In this document: piece by piece, positions 51,041-63,747 of the stretch
Layout: every line of letters starts with the position of its first letter
How positions within the stretch are numbered: position 1 is the first letter of the stretch
NCBI RefSeq assembly: GCF_036785885.1
Contig: NC_092317.1
Span: forward strand, 39,483,329 to 39,547,328
Length of the DNA stretch: 64,000 bases
From: Coffea arabica
Lineage: Eukaryota > Streptophyta > Magnoliopsida > Gentianales > Rubiaceae
Direction: 5' to 3'
The notes under the pieces: model-generated
Database searches by the model: none
What the model saw: only the letters and a program-made list of their open reading frames with translations
Told to the model about the DNA's origin: nothing
Made by a program: the position numbers and the translations under genes

Positions 51041-52264
51041 TCGTCTAAGATGAATCTGATTTGACTCTTGGGAGCGGTTGATTCTCTGCTGTATATGTAT
51101 ATACACAAATGTCTCCTTGAAAAGTCCGTTTAACTGTTCTGGTAATGTTTGAAGATCAGGGCAACTGTGTGATGAACATCTTTTCATCCTATTTTGCCTC
51201 TTTCCAGTCCTTTTTGTCCAGCTCATTGCTGGTTTCAGCCAATCCTTTTTGGGCCATTTGTTGTTATTATGGTACAGGGCTTCTCATCTCATCCTATTTA
51301 AACCTCTGGCCCCCCATTTTTGTCCACCTCAGTGTCAGTTTTAGTTAACCTCGTAGGAATGTGTTAGGACTGGAGTGAATTGCTGTTTACTATTGTATAA
51401 GGCTTTTTGTTGAAAAATTGGTTCATTAAAAGTTGTAATCATTTAGCAATGCAGCACGAAAAATTTTACCCTTGCATTTTTATGGCAATTGGCATCGGCA
51501 ACTGGAATAGGACTGTTCACTTGTATGGCTTTTGCAATCGTCAAACGGAATGGAACTGTTCAAAGAAACCTTAAAGCCTCGTTTGAAAAGGAAATTTCTA
51601 CCAAAAAATCTTTATATTTTTTATGAATACATTTTTCAATAATCTTTTTGCATTACATATTAAATTGGTACAGTATATTTTCTATGAAAATTTCAAAAAA
51701 ATTGCAATCCAAACACAAACACAACCTAATTTGTGGAAGTCATAGCTGATCACTACCCGGTGGGAATTGTCCAAGGAATCCCCAGTTGTAGTAGAGTCAT
51801 CACTACTCTATCCCCTTGGTTCTTCCCCACCAGGCCGCCACCACCACTCACTTTTTTATTAAAAAAAAAAAAAAAAAAGCCCTGATTTATCACCAAATTG
51901 GGATGGTGGGGGTTAGCTGTAAACTAAGGACAATAACGTTGAACAAGCAGCTGGGAAAACTGGCCAATCTTTTTCTTGGATAGTAACATGTAAAAAGATA
52001 AATAAATGGTAATTGCAACTACAGGCAATGCTCAAATTGTTAGTAAAGTTCTAAGAGGTGATTAACAAATTTTACATGGCAAGGTCACTTTATTTATGAC
52101 TTAAGACGTGACAAGAAAAACATTAAACATTACATTATTCAATAAGAAGCGATACTTCTGTGGATTTCCTACAATTCTTAGCAGCAGCAGTAGGGTAGTC
52201 GTTAGCCAGCATCTATTTACAAGGACTATCCAAAGCCATTGTCATTTACAAGTTAACAAGTTAC
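51041..52264. other. Convergent intergenic region and 3' UTRs
   Basis: Lies between the stop codons of DExH14 (plus) and the CAND2-like gene (minus), and must hold both 3' UTRs. A minus-strand AATAAA (52089-52094 as TTTATT) lies about 170 bp past the CAND2-like stop. A block at about 51572-51730 with 'CGTTTGA' and 'TCCAAACA' near its ends may be a small MITE. There is a poly-A run at about 51858-51877. Confidence 0.5.
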
Positions 52265-55200
52265 CTAATCCCATTCTGCGTCAAAAAATCCCGCGTCTTT
52301 CATCTCTGAATAGTATGCATTATCTAGAAGCCAATCTTCTTCCTGTGAATAGCATTAATAGAGGGATATTAAATATGACTGAGCCTCGCACAACGTCTAA
52401 AGCAACTCCACCAAATAGAGAGCGCACAATATTACCTCGAAAAAGTCGGCCAGGAAAGTAACATACAGAAAAGGAAGATAAAGGGAGTGATAGCATACGA
52501 CAGAAAAATTGTACAGCCTGTAAATAAAAGGGAAGGTTTTGTAAAACATTAAATTTCAGTGAGCTATGTCAAATTGGAATACAAAATTTTCTACTCGATT
52601 CCGAAATGATACTTTACCAAAGTCCAAAGCCAGCACCAATACCAGCAAATCCGCATGCACATAATGCTATTGCATTAAAGATGAACAACATAATAACATA
52701 ATTATAGAATGCCGGTTTTGCTGCAAGATTTGCAAGAAAAAGAGGGTATAGATTATGTTAGCTAAAATGAATCACAAAAAGAAAGAGAAGAAGAAACAGT
52801 ACCAAACACTAGAAGAATTAGACTTACGTGGCAGCTTATCTCTCCACTTTGAATAATGCACAAACAATATATAAGCATAAACAGCTGAAAGCACTAGTCT
52901 GTAGGTGAACCAGATGAACCATTTTCCTCTATGTGTAATTTCTACATCAATGAAGAGTGGAACCCCAAGTCCAAATATACATATTACCTGCCAGGAAAGG
53001 AAAAAATTTAATGGAATGGTAGTGACAAATCTCTCCTTTCTTATTTTTTCCTCATTTCTAATTTGTTAATCTGGAAGCTACATGCACGGGTTCAGATACT
53101 CAAGTACAACAGCGCAATAGTAAACCCTTGAAGGAGGAAGAGGGTAAGACGATATCAGGATGGATTTAGTGATGATAGTAGAATTTGGAACCTTTGCATG
53201 AAGGAAGAGGTAAGCAGAATGAGGATAGAGACCCATTATGTGGCATAACAAGTCTAGTTTTAGCTTAGAAGACCTATTATATGGCATAAGCAGACAAATG
53301 AAACATAGAAGCTGTATACGCCATATGAAAAAACTTAAAAAGATAACTATGCATTAATCCATTTTCCAAGCCCCTACCTCCTAATTGCAATGTCAATAAA
53401 AAGAATGGCAAAAAAAAGCTTCCGAGACATCCCAGCTGAAACCAATGTGGCAAAAGGAGTAATCGTATCTAAATAGATGATTTAAAAAAGGGGCATGCTT
53501 ACATTGTTATGTTTAATTTACTAGATTGCAGAATATAAAATCGCTCCTACGAGATCGAAAATCCTCATCTGCAAACAAGTATTACTGGATATATTGGACA
53601 AAGCAAGGGATTATGAGTCTTGAGAAATGGAAACCCATCATAGGGTACATAATGTTGGGTCACAAAAGATTTGAGGGAATTCAGACCAAAATTATTTGCC
53701 TTCATTTTTTTTGCACCAAAGAGCTCAATGTTTTTTGTTTATTACCCATTTTCCTTTATTTGGTAAAACTAAAGCTGTATCCAAGGGGCAGAGGAAATCC
53801 ATTTTCACAAGTGACCTGACATTGCAATTCCACATCAATACCAGGTTCATGAAACCTTAACTCACCGGCTTACAGCCTTGCCAACTCCCGACAAAGTGGA
53901 TCAAACGCACAATTTTGTAAATCCTGACAAAAGTTGTTAATGTTGTGTCTTGGCCTCTCCCTTCCATTTTTCCCCATCTGTACTTTGTCTGCCTTCCTTA
54001 GTTGTGTGTACTGATATATTATATACTTCCAATTTGGATCTTTCTCCTTGACCATAGAGCTCTATAAAAGTGCTAGAGACAGATATGCACACATATATCT
54101 TGGTAAATATGTGTACATATCTAATTATAAGCTTTTATTAAACTACTTATTGACTGTCGTTATTTTTGAGTGAATTTTGGAGAAGCAGGTATCCTTAATG
54201 GGAAAATGGAGGACATCAGAAGTTTCTCTTGGAGGATATCAGAAGTTTCATAAGCCTGACGAAGATAAAAGGGGAAAAATATTTCTTTTGGGGGGAGGAA
54301 AGTGAAGCTAGACAATGAATGCCTGAGTAAGATGAAAAGAAATCACTAATTAGCAGTCACACTGAAGAAAATGAATGGGAATTCCTGTATGAAGTATATA
54401 CTGAAAGGAGTTGTTTGATGAGAAACAAATAAGTGTTACCTTGACAAAAACATCTACACCAACAATGGCACCCGAAACCATGAAAGTATGTGCTAGAGTC
54501 TCCAAGCCACTAACATAATTGTCTTGAAGCAAAAAAGCCACTATGCTAATTTCCAGACACAGCAATATAGAAGCTGTGGATAATGACAATAGGTTCCAAG
54601 CAACATCTTTCCCAGGAACACACTGCCATACCTGTTATTTCATAATCATTTAACTCAACATTTGAATACATAGCTTATAAAACAGACAAAATTTTCTCCC
54701 ATAATAACACATTAAGAGAGAAGATCTCAAAACCTACTACTTTGAAATGATCAAGTCACCCGCCAACCATGCAGGTAAGAAAAACTCATATTAAAGGCAT
54801 AAGTTACACCAGCAACTTTTATTAGGCTGCAATAGAGTTTAACCATTTGAAATAAATTTTGCACAAAATATTCATATATCCATCTACATTCACCTCAGGA
54901 GAACTAAAGACAGAGCTTTAAACCAAAAAGCACAGAGAAACAATACTAAACTTATTTGCTGACCGTACACTCAGTTTATGGCTCTACAGACTTACTTTTC
55001 TGTACGCGTGAGCGAGCAACCATTTTCACAAAACCAACAAAAAATTTCAACTTAATTTAAAGCATAAAAGTTTGTATAGTTCATCGTGTAGGCCAAGTTT
55101 ATTAATTAAATCAAAAAGTTAATCCCCAGATTAGTGTCATTTCACTAAATATACAATCTTTATCAGGTACATCAAGATAAACTGGCAGACTCCGACTCTA

Positions 55201-55822
55201 AAACATGCAAAATGATTTTTTTCCCTTCATTTGTCTTTAGCAGTTCCACACTCTTAACATCATTAAAATCCTCATAGACAGAAAAAAAAATTCTCACAGA
55301 CAGACAGATAACTATTTAACTCAACCGTTTCCATTTTCTCATTAACACAACAGAAAATGGTGACCAGAAAAAAAAAATTTATCAACTATGCCAATTAGCA
55401 GACCAGCAAGGATGCCAATTTCACTATCATCACCAAATTGACCAGCACAAGTTCTAAACTTTTTCCAATAACTATCAACAAAAAACATTAAAGAAAACGA
55501 AAAAAGCAACCTGAAAAGAGGACCAAGCGAGATTAAGAACAGCAGCGAACCAAAGGAGAACATAATACACAATCATGACGTAAGACCTGCCATGTCCAAG
55601 CTTCTTGATATTCCGCTTCGCCTGAAACCCTAGGTACGCTATAAACAACGCCGACGGCACTACAAGAGCCGCGTTATGCCAGAATCCATGGCAAGAGGAG
55701 GGAGAGGAGGAAGGGAAGAACAAGCCGTGATACCACCGGAAGATTATATATTGATGATCCCCTTCGCCGGCGTCAGCTCCTCCTACCGGAGCGATCGAGG
55801 AGATTCCCCTCAATTTTGACAT
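52265..55822 (-). CDS. Seven-helix membrane protein, TPRA1/CAND2-CAND8 family
   Basis: Six coding exons, all GT-AG and in frame: 55511-55822, 54440-54631, 52828-52987, 52618-52720, 52436-52517, 52265-52342. The joined CDS is 927 nt (308 residues), close to the usual family length. Landmarks: 'CHGFWHNAALVVPSALFIAYL' region (residues 44-64, first helix), 'GRSYVMIVYYVLLWFAAVL', 'CLEISIVAFLLQDNY', 'GLGVPLFID', 'VYAYILFVHYSKWRDKLP', 'NYVIMLFIFNAIALCACG', 'YLPFLYVTFLADFF', and the conserved acidic tail 'YYSEMKDAGFFDAEWD'. Hydrophobic segments fit a 7-TM protein. Plant relatives are CAND2 and CAND8, candidate G-protein-coupled receptors; Arabidopsis CAND2 has been reported as the phytomelatonin receptor PMTR1. 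Which paralogue this is cannot be told here, and receptor function is by homology only. Confidence 0.92.
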
Positions 55823-56847
55823 TGATCATCACCAGAAATTAGCGAAATTACAACAACTAATCAATTAAAGAGCCCTAATCTATATATAAAAATGATATTA
55901 CAAATACTGATTTTTCTCAGCCAAAATAAAAAAAAATAACGGGGAATTAAGTGGGAGCTTTAATGGGTGGGTTGGGTGAGAAATGTTGGGTAATGGAACA
56001 TGATGAAAGGAGAGTGTTGAGGAAGTGGTTAACTACTCAGCTTCTTCTGCTCCTTGCAAGACTTTTAAAAATTGGAAATATTTATAGGGTTTATTTGCTT
56101 TGTTAATGTTTTTTTTTCCCTGCAAAATTTAAAGTTTTATATTCAAATGTAAAGTTTTAAAGTTGTGTCTCTTAATTTTTTTAATTGATCAATATAGTTC
56201 TTTAATAAAAATCTAAAAGTTGATAACAAGATCGAAAAATATTTTGATAATTGTTGTGTCATTGGTTCGAATAAGAAATGTTAAGATGAAAATGAGATAA
56301 AAAAACTCTTTAACATTGGTGTGTCAATGGCTCGTATAAAAAATGTTAAACTAGTTAAAGTATGATTGAGATTATATTTACTCTCCAAAAATGAATTATT
56401 TAATATTATATTTTAAAATGGGTTGCAAATTATATAAAAAATCATGAGATTTTTTAAAATTCGAGAGTACCAAGTGAAATTGTCAAAAGAAGATGTTTCT
56501 AAAATTATCGATATTTTAATCATGGGAAAGTTTCTGAAATTATACATTATTTATTTACCACTTCTAAATTGAATAAGAAGTAAACGAAAAGGTATGCTTT
56601 TTAGATATGGCAATCTGTCTCAAGTCCCAATAGGCTTCCCATACCCAAAGGATCATAGGCACTATAGATTTACTAATTTTAAGGTTGGACCTAATATGGG
56701 ACTAATCCCATCTATGCCCATCAACTGATGGGAATTTTTGAGACATACTTGGATGCTCATTGGGACCTAAATACCTCACCAAAAATTTAATTTTTGTCCA
56801 AAAAAACTCCTGTCCAGCCAATCTATAAGCCAAAAAGTTCACCACCA
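55823..56847 (-). promoter_or_regulatory. Upstream region of the CAND2-like gene
   Basis: About 1 kb of AT-rich sequence before the ATG (minus strand, 55820-55822). A TATATATA stretch at about 55880-55889 lies 60-70 bp upstream of the ATG and is a plausible TATA box. An imperfect direct repeat (about 56252-56285 and 56318-56351, 'TGTGTCAATGGCTCG'-like) is present further out. No gene is seen. Confidence 0.4.
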
Positions 56848-57336
56848 TGTTGTGAAATAACTAAAAGTGTGGATGTCTCTTTGTATTCCCAAGAGGATTA
56901 ATTCATGTTTTATGGCTAAATTATGTATAGAAGTTACAATCCATAAATCTATTCATGTAGTGGAGAAACCGTTTCATAAGTTTCTTCATATTCTTGTAGT
57001 AGTGGGTGTTTAATAGGATTAATGTACCTTTACCCTTGTAGTACCTATATATAGAGGTACATTGACACCCTTTGTGGGACTTTTGTATTGGTTGGAATAT
57101 AAGAATATCATTCTCCCTTTCTCTACTTCTTTCTCTAATATCTCTATTCATACTATAATAGTTTATTAGTTTTACAACACGTTATCAGCACGAAACCTCT
57201 ACTTTTGAGCAAAAGATGAAAACAGAGGCTCTACCTTGAACAAAGGTGAAGCACAAGATTTTGTCGAAATTCTGCCCATATTTCTTCAAGAAAATTCTGA
57301 GGTAAATTTCTAATTCAAAACTTATTTCAATTTTTT

Positions 57337-58124
57337 ATGGCTAATCTTACAAAACAAGAGTTCGTACCTCTTGATATTTCTGAAAAAAATTATTTATCAT
57401 GGGTATTATATGTTGAAATTCATCTTGAAGCAATGGGTCTTGGTAATACTATTGTGGAAAAAAAATGAATTCTCAAACCAAGACCGTGCCAAAGCTATAA
57501 TTTTTCTTCGTCATCATTTAGATGAAGGATTAAAAATAGAGTATCTTACTGTTAAAGACCCTCTTGTTCTTTGGCGAGATTTGAAAGAAAGATTTGACCA
57601 CCTGAAGTTGGTCGTTCTTCCAAAAGCCCGATATGATTGGCTTCACTTACGGCTGCAAGATTTTAAATCTGTCAACGAATATAATTCAGCCATGTTCAGA
57701 ATCACTTCTCAATTATCATTATGTGGCAAAAAAGTCACTGATGAAGATATGTTAAAGAAAACATTTTCTACTTTTCATGTCTCTAACATGCTCCTGCAGC
57801 AGTAATATCGAGAGAAGGGATTTAAAAAATATTCTGAACTTATTGCATGTCTTCTCTTGGCTGAACAAAACAATGAATTATTGCTGAACAATCATGAGTC
57901 CCGATCAACTGGTGCAAGTCCATCCCTGAAGCGAATGCGACTCAGTTTCAAAATTCTGGTCGAGGTCGTGGACGTGGCCGTAGAGGAGGCCGTGGATGTG
58001 GCCTCAGCCGTGGATGTGATCCTAGTAAATTTGTGCCCCGTGAAAATTTTAACCGTGGCAAACAACAAAATATTTCCCAAAAAGAGGGAAAATAACTACG
58101 ATCAGAAAAATGGAGAAAAGAAAG
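57337..58124 (+). pseudogene. Copia gag (UBN2 domain), N-terminal part
   Basis: From ATG 57337 the frame reads 'MANLTKQEFVPLDISEKNY' and shifts at about 57465. It then continues as a UBN2 gag domain ('RAKAIIFLRHHLDEGLKIEY', 'DPLVLWRDLKERFDHLK', 'LPKARYDWLHLRLQDFKSV'), stops at 57803-57805, and resumes with 'YSELIACLLLAEQNNELL'. A glycine/arginine-rich segment follows (about 57955-58030 in another frame). The gene is dead. Its 3' part lies beyond the chromovirus. Confidence 0.9.
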
Positions 58125-58631
58125 TGTAATGGTACCAGACTGAGCTATGCGGAAATCTCGGATCCAATAACAGAAATGAACAATTCAACTGGATAATAAT
58201 CAATCAATTGAAAAGCTAAAGTGCGGAATTAACTCAGATAGCTGTAATTGATGTAAGAATTAAGAGATACAGAAAGGGCGGGAAAAGTTAAGAGGATGAA
58301 CAAGATTGAAGGAATTGGGGAAAAAGAAACAGAAAGGGCTCAGCCCAATCTCTGTTGATATTACACGAAAATTGCCTGTCTATTACATTCACTCTATCTT
58401 ATTTATAGATAATCAGCTGATAACCAACTTCGTAGCTTCCAATTGACGTGACCAAGTGGCTGAGAAACTGTTGCAGCTGATTTGAAAGTTTGTTATTCTT
58501 CATGTGCGTCTGTTGCAGAATCATCTTCCAGCTAAAGGCGTGGTCTTGAAACAACGCTTTCCTTTGCTTCTTCTACCCATTTCGCGCCTTCCCTTACTCT
58601 GTCTTCACGCCTTCCGTTTGACTTCATGACA
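58125..58631 (-). repeat. Chromovirus 3' LTR (507 bp)
   Basis: Minus strand starts TGTCATGAAG and ends CCATTACA. Same length as the 5' LTR and almost identical to it. Confidence 0.97.
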
Positions 58632-58660
58632 ATAGCTTCCCCTGCAATTAAATCTTGGCC

Positions 58661-61600
58661 TCAAGATTGGAATTCTGGAAATTTGCGTTCTATCACTTCT
58701 GCATCTTCCCACGTTGCTTCTGCAGGAGAGGTTCCCCACCACTGAACCAACCATTGGACTGCTGCTGCATTCTTTTTCTTAACAATCCTTCGATCTAGCA
58801 CAGCTGTTGGCTCTATCCTGAAGTGACCCTTCTCATTTGTGTCTGGCAATTGTAGTACTGTAACCACCTTCTGTCCTATCTTCCTCTTTAGCAGTGAAAC
58901 ATGAAAAACTGGGTGTATTTTTGATGAAGCTGGGAGCTGAAGTTTGTAGGCTACCTTTCCTATTTTTTGAATTACTTGATAAGGTCCAAAGTACCTTGCT
59001 GATAATTTGGTGTTGCTTCTCATCTCCACAGAGTTTTGCCTGTAAGGTTGCAGCCTAAGGTACACCCAATCTCCAACCTCAAATTCCCTTTCAATCCTCC
59101 TTCTATCAGCATAGACCTTCATCCTGTTTTTGGCCTCCTCCAGGTTCTTCTTAAGTAATCCTTCGATCCTCTCCCTTTCTTGTAAGTGATCTGCCACTGT
59201 AGCTACCTTAGAGTGTGAATATACACCCAAAGCTAGTTGAGGTGGTTTCATTCCATATAATGCTTCAAAGGGGCTCATCTGTATGACAGTGTGATAAGTG
59301 GTGTTATACCACCATTCTGCCATTGATAGCCAGGCATTCCACCTCTTGGGCTCCTGATGTGTCATGCATCGTAGATACATTTCCAGTACCTGATTCACTC
59401 TCTCAGATTGACCATCTGTTTGAGGGTGATAGGCAGTACTTAAGCATAGTTCAGTCCCCATTAGTGAGAATAATTCTGTCGAGAATTGACTGGTAAATAC
59501 CTTATCTCTGTCTGACAACATGCTTAGTGGCATTCCATGTAGCCTACAAACTTGATCCAGGAAGACTCTGGCCACTGTTGGGGCATCAAAAGGATGAGTC
59601 AGACTGGTGAAGTGAGCATACTTAGTGAACTTATCCACTGAGACCATTATTGTGTCTTTCCTTTCTGAGGTAGGCAATCCCTCAATAAAATCCATGGTGA
59701 CATGACTCCAGGAGTACTGTGGTGTGGGAAGTGGCTGCAGGAGACCAGGATAGGCAACATGTTCGTCCTTGCATCTCCTACAGGTGTCACACTGCAGTAC
59801 TGTATCCTTGACTTCCTTATACATCCCTGGCCAGTGGAAGAACTGCTTGGCCCTCAGATAGCTAGCTTGTATACCAGAGTGGCCTCCTAGCTGTGAATCA
59901 TGGATGGCAGTGATGATTTTCCTCCTGATTTGACCTCCTTTTCCTACTACCACCCTACCCTTGTATTTGATTATCCCATTTTGATAGGAGTAGTTCTGTA
60001 GAGACCCTGGTGAGAGAATCAGACTCTTGATCATCTCCTGAACTTCTACATCTCCTTGATAGCTTTCCTCCACCTCCTTGACCCACTCAGGAATGACACA
60101 TGTCATTTCTGCAATCTCTCCTCATTCCTTGCTGCTTCTCCTAGATAGTGCATCTGCAACAACATTCTCTCTGCCCTTTTTGTATTGAATTTCATAGCTT
60201 AATCCCAATAGCTTAGTAAGCCACTTCTGTTGGAGTGGAGTAGTGACCCTTTGTTCAAGCAAATACTTGAGGCTCTGGTGATCTGTCCTGATGGTGAAGT
60301 GATGTCCTTCCAAGTAATGTCTCCACTTGGTAACTGCAGTAACCAGTGCCAAAAGCTCATTCTCATAAATGGACAGTCCCAAGTTCTTTGCTCCTAAGCT
60401 CTGACTTAAATAAGCAATAGGCCTCCTGTCTTGCATAAGCACTGCTCCAATCCCTCCATAGCATGCATCTGTTTCTATGATGAATGTCTTGTTGAAATCT
60501 GGCAAGGCTAGCACAGGTGTGCTGCACATTGCCATCTTAAGCCTCTGGAATGCTTCCTCAGCCTCCTCATTCCAATGGAATCCCCCCTTTTTCAGCAATG
60601 TTGTCAGAGGTTTGGCAATGGAACCATAACCCCTTACAAATTTCCTGTAGTAGCCTGTCAATCCTAGAAACCCCTTTAGTTGCTTCACATTTCCAGGCCG
60701 TGGCCAGTTCATCATCCCTTCAATTTTCTTAGGATCTGCCTGCACTCCTTCAGCAGTGATTATATGGCCCAGGTACTCAATTTGAGTCTGTGCAAAGTAG
60801 CATTTGCTCTGTTTTGCAAACAGTTGGTGCTGTCTTAATAGGTCCAAAACTACTGCTACATGTTGGAGATGAGTTTCCAGTGTGGGGCTGTACACCAAGA
60901 TGTCATCAAAGAACACTATCACAAATTTCCTCAATTGCTCCTTGAAAACTTGGTTCATTAAACTCTGAAAAGTAGCAGGGGCATTAGTTAGTCCAAATGG
61001 CATCACCTTGAATTCGTATAGTCCCTGATGAGTCCTGAATGCAGTCTTGTGTCTGTCCTCCAGTTTGACCCTGATCTGATGGTAACCTGCCCTTAGATCA
61101 ATTTTAGTGAAGTACCTGGATCCATGTAATTCGTCAATCAGCTCATCAATCAGAGGCATTGGAAACTTATCCTTCACTGTGAGCTCATTGAGTTGCCTGT
61201 AGTCCACACAAAACCTCCAGCTTCCATCCTTCTTTTTGACTAACAGGACTGGAGAGGCAAAGGAACTATTGCTAGGCTGTATAATTCCCATTTGTAGCAT
61301 TTCCCTGACCAGTCTCTCTATTTCTGACTTCTGCACATAAGGGCATCTGTAGGGCCTGATTTGGAATGATCTGGCACCTTCTTTGAGTGGTATCCCATGG
61401 TCATGACTCCTAGGAGGAGGTAGGCCCTGTGGTTCAGCAAATATATCCTGGTACTGGTTTAGCATCCGTTTCACTCCTGTTGGCACCTCTTCCTGTCCTT
61501 CCTGTCCTTCCTCCATTATGGTGAGAAGTGCAGTTACTCCATATTCTTGCTTCCTCCTCCACTTCACCAACTTGCTTCCTTTAATGGCTGTCAGCTTTAG

Positions 61601-63208
61601 CTTATTAGATTCACCCTTCTGCTCCACTTCCTCCTTCCCTTTTGAGAACCTCATGCTCATCTGGTTGAAGTCAAATTCGATGGGGCTGTATCTGACCAGC
61701 CAATCTACCCCCAGCACCATATCACAGCTCCCCAATTGCAAAGTGTTGAAGTGGTGCTGGAACTCATGTCCCTGTATCTTCCAATTCAGTGGTCTGCTGA
61801 GTTGTCTAGACTCCAACCTTTCCCCATTAGCCACTCTAACTACCAGGGGAGTTCCTGTCACCTGCAGTTGTAGGTGAGAAGCCACCCTTTCATCCAAAAA
61901 ACAATGGGTGCTGCCACTGTCAACCAGAATTAGGAGTTCCCTTCCTGCAAGTACCCCCTTTAGCTTAAAGGTGCTGTGTCCATTTCCTCCAGACAATGTG
62001 TGGATTGAAACCTCTATCCTTTCATTACTGATTCCTCTCTCAATACAGTCACAAAACTCTTCTCCTTCATCCATTCCCCCTTCAGCTACTTCAATTAGCT
62101 CAGTTGGTTCATCCTCCAAGATATACTGGATCTGAGCTTGCTTGCAGATGTGGCCTAAAGTGTAAGGTTCTGCACACTTGTAGCATAACCCCTTCTCCCT
62201 CCTGTAGTTGAATTCTGTGGGAGAAATTTTCCTGAATTTGTCTGCTGTGTTTCCCCCTGCCTTGTGCCCCCTGTGGTCATTGTCCCTGAGTACCCTAGAA
62301 CCTTCATGGTGCCATTTGTTCCTCAGTTGTGGGGCAGGGTTTGGCCTGCTGTTTCCCAGGGAGTTGGAATTGTATGGGGCTCCGTGGGGTAGTGCCCTCT
62401 GTGCCTTCCTTATAACTTCTAAATTCTTCTCCTGCAGCTTAGCAGCTTCTATAGTATCTACTAAAGTGTGAGGTCTAGCCATTCTCACCATGTTTACAAT
62501 CTCACCCTTCAAGCCACTCAAAAAATAGGATTTATAATAAGAGTCAGGTTGGTTGGGTAGTAGAGGCATTACCAGGGATTTGAGTAGTTCAAATTTTTCC
62601 AGGTAGTTAGTCACACTCCCTGTCTGAGTCAGCTTATTGAATTCTTCTATGGTCTCTTCTGGTGTTCCTCCTCCAAACCTCTCGCAAATGGCCCTGGACA
62701 GCTCCTCCCAAAGAACTTCAGCTCTTCCATGGTACATTCCATGGAACCAGATGTCTGCCTTCCCCTTGAGATGCAGTTGAGCCAGATTAGATTTTAGCTC
62801 CTCTTCCACTCCCTAGATCTGGAAGTATTTGTTGGCTCTCCTGACCCATTCCCTAGGATTCTCTCCATCAAACACAGGGAAGTCAAGCTTTGGCAACCTG
62901 TTTCCTCCTCTTCCTTCTGCTTTCTCAGGTTTTTTGCTGACCAGATCCAATCTCTGATATCCTCCTGAGCTGCTTCCTTCTTCACCTTTTTCTTTGTCCG
63001 ACAGCTTGGCCATCATCTGCGCCATCATATTCATCATGCTCTCATATTTCTGATCCAAGTTTTTTATAGTTTTTTCAGTACTCTCTTGCCTGTGTTCCAT
63101 GGCTCTCATGGCTTGCTCCATTCCATCATTCTTATTGGCAAACGTCCTCATGACACTCCCTAGCTCAGTCAGGTCCTTCCTCATCATCTCCTCCTGTGTC
63201 TTAGTCAT
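58661..63208 (-). pseudogene. Chromovirus gag-pol, one frame with two stops
   Basis: A single frame of about 1,515 codons. Order: coiled-coil N-terminus ('MEHRQESTEKTIKNLDQKYE'); gag with 'PVFDGENPREWVRRANKYF'; a TAG stop (62813-62815); the rest of gag; a CCHC knuckle 'CYKCAEPYTLGHIC'; aspartic protease 'LVDSGSTHCFLDE'; RT with 'FFDD' and 'FGLTNAPATFQ'; RNase H 'ETDACYGGIGAVL'; a TGA stop (60122-60124); integrase with an HHCC finger ('GGHSGIQASYLRAKQFFHWP', 'CDTCRRC') and 'TAYHPQTDGQSERVNQVLE'; and a chromodomain-like end 'QWLVQWWGTSPAEATWEDAE'. Both stops lie in the same frame, so each may be a single-base change. There is no frameshift and no env. Confidence 0.95.
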
Positions 63209-63240
63209 CCCTAATGGCTCGTAGCTAGCTCTGATACCAC

Positions 63241-63747
63241 TGTAATGGTATCAGACTGAGCTATGTGGAAATCTCGGATCCAATAACAGAAATGAACAAT
63301 TCAACTGGATAATAATCAATCAATTGAAAAGCTAAAGTGCGGAATTAACTCAGATAGCTGTAATTGATGTAAGAATTAAGAGATACAGAAAGGGCGGGAA
63401 AAGTTAAGAGGATGAACAAGATTGAAGGAATTGGGGAAAAAGAAACAGAAAGGGCTCAGCCCAATCTCTGTGGATATTACACGAAAATTGCCTGTCTATT
63501 ACATTCACTCTATCTTATTTATAGATAATCAGCTGATAACCAACTTCGTAGCTTCCAATTGACGTGACCAAGTGGCTGAGAGACCGTTGCAGCTGATTTG
63601 AAAGTTTGTTATTCTTCATGTGCGTCTGTTGCAGAATCATCTTCCAGCTAAAGGCGTGGTCTTGAAACCACGCTTTCCTTTGCTTCTTCTACCCATTTCG
63701 CGCCTTCCCTTACTCTGTCTTCACGCCTTCCGTTTGACTTCATGACA
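63241..63747 (-). repeat. Chromovirus 5' LTR (507 bp)
   Basis: Preceded (on the plus strand) by the primer-binding site and followed by the GAAAG target duplication. Confidence 0.97.

Larger units (their letters stand above)
58125..63747 (-). mobile_element. Chromovirus (Ty3) retrotransposon, young and nearly intact
   Basis: A complete 5,623-bp element inserted into Copia gag. LTRs of 507 bp (58125-58631, 63241-63747) have TG..CA ends and differ at about 6 positions by eye (about 1.2%). The target duplication is perfect, GAAAG at 58120-58124 and 63748-63752. The primer-binding site (63228-63239, minus strand TGGTATCAGAGC) is one base inside the 5' LTR. A purine-rich tract (minus strand GCAGGGGAAGC) lies near the 3' LTR at 58632-58645. 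One gag-pol frame (63208 to 58661) is broken by only two stop codons. The C-terminal chromodomain places it among plant chromoviruses. Confidence 0.97.

Noticed and set aside
59702..62471. Plus-strand ORFs across the chromovirus
   Set aside because: Antisense shadows of the gag-pol frame.
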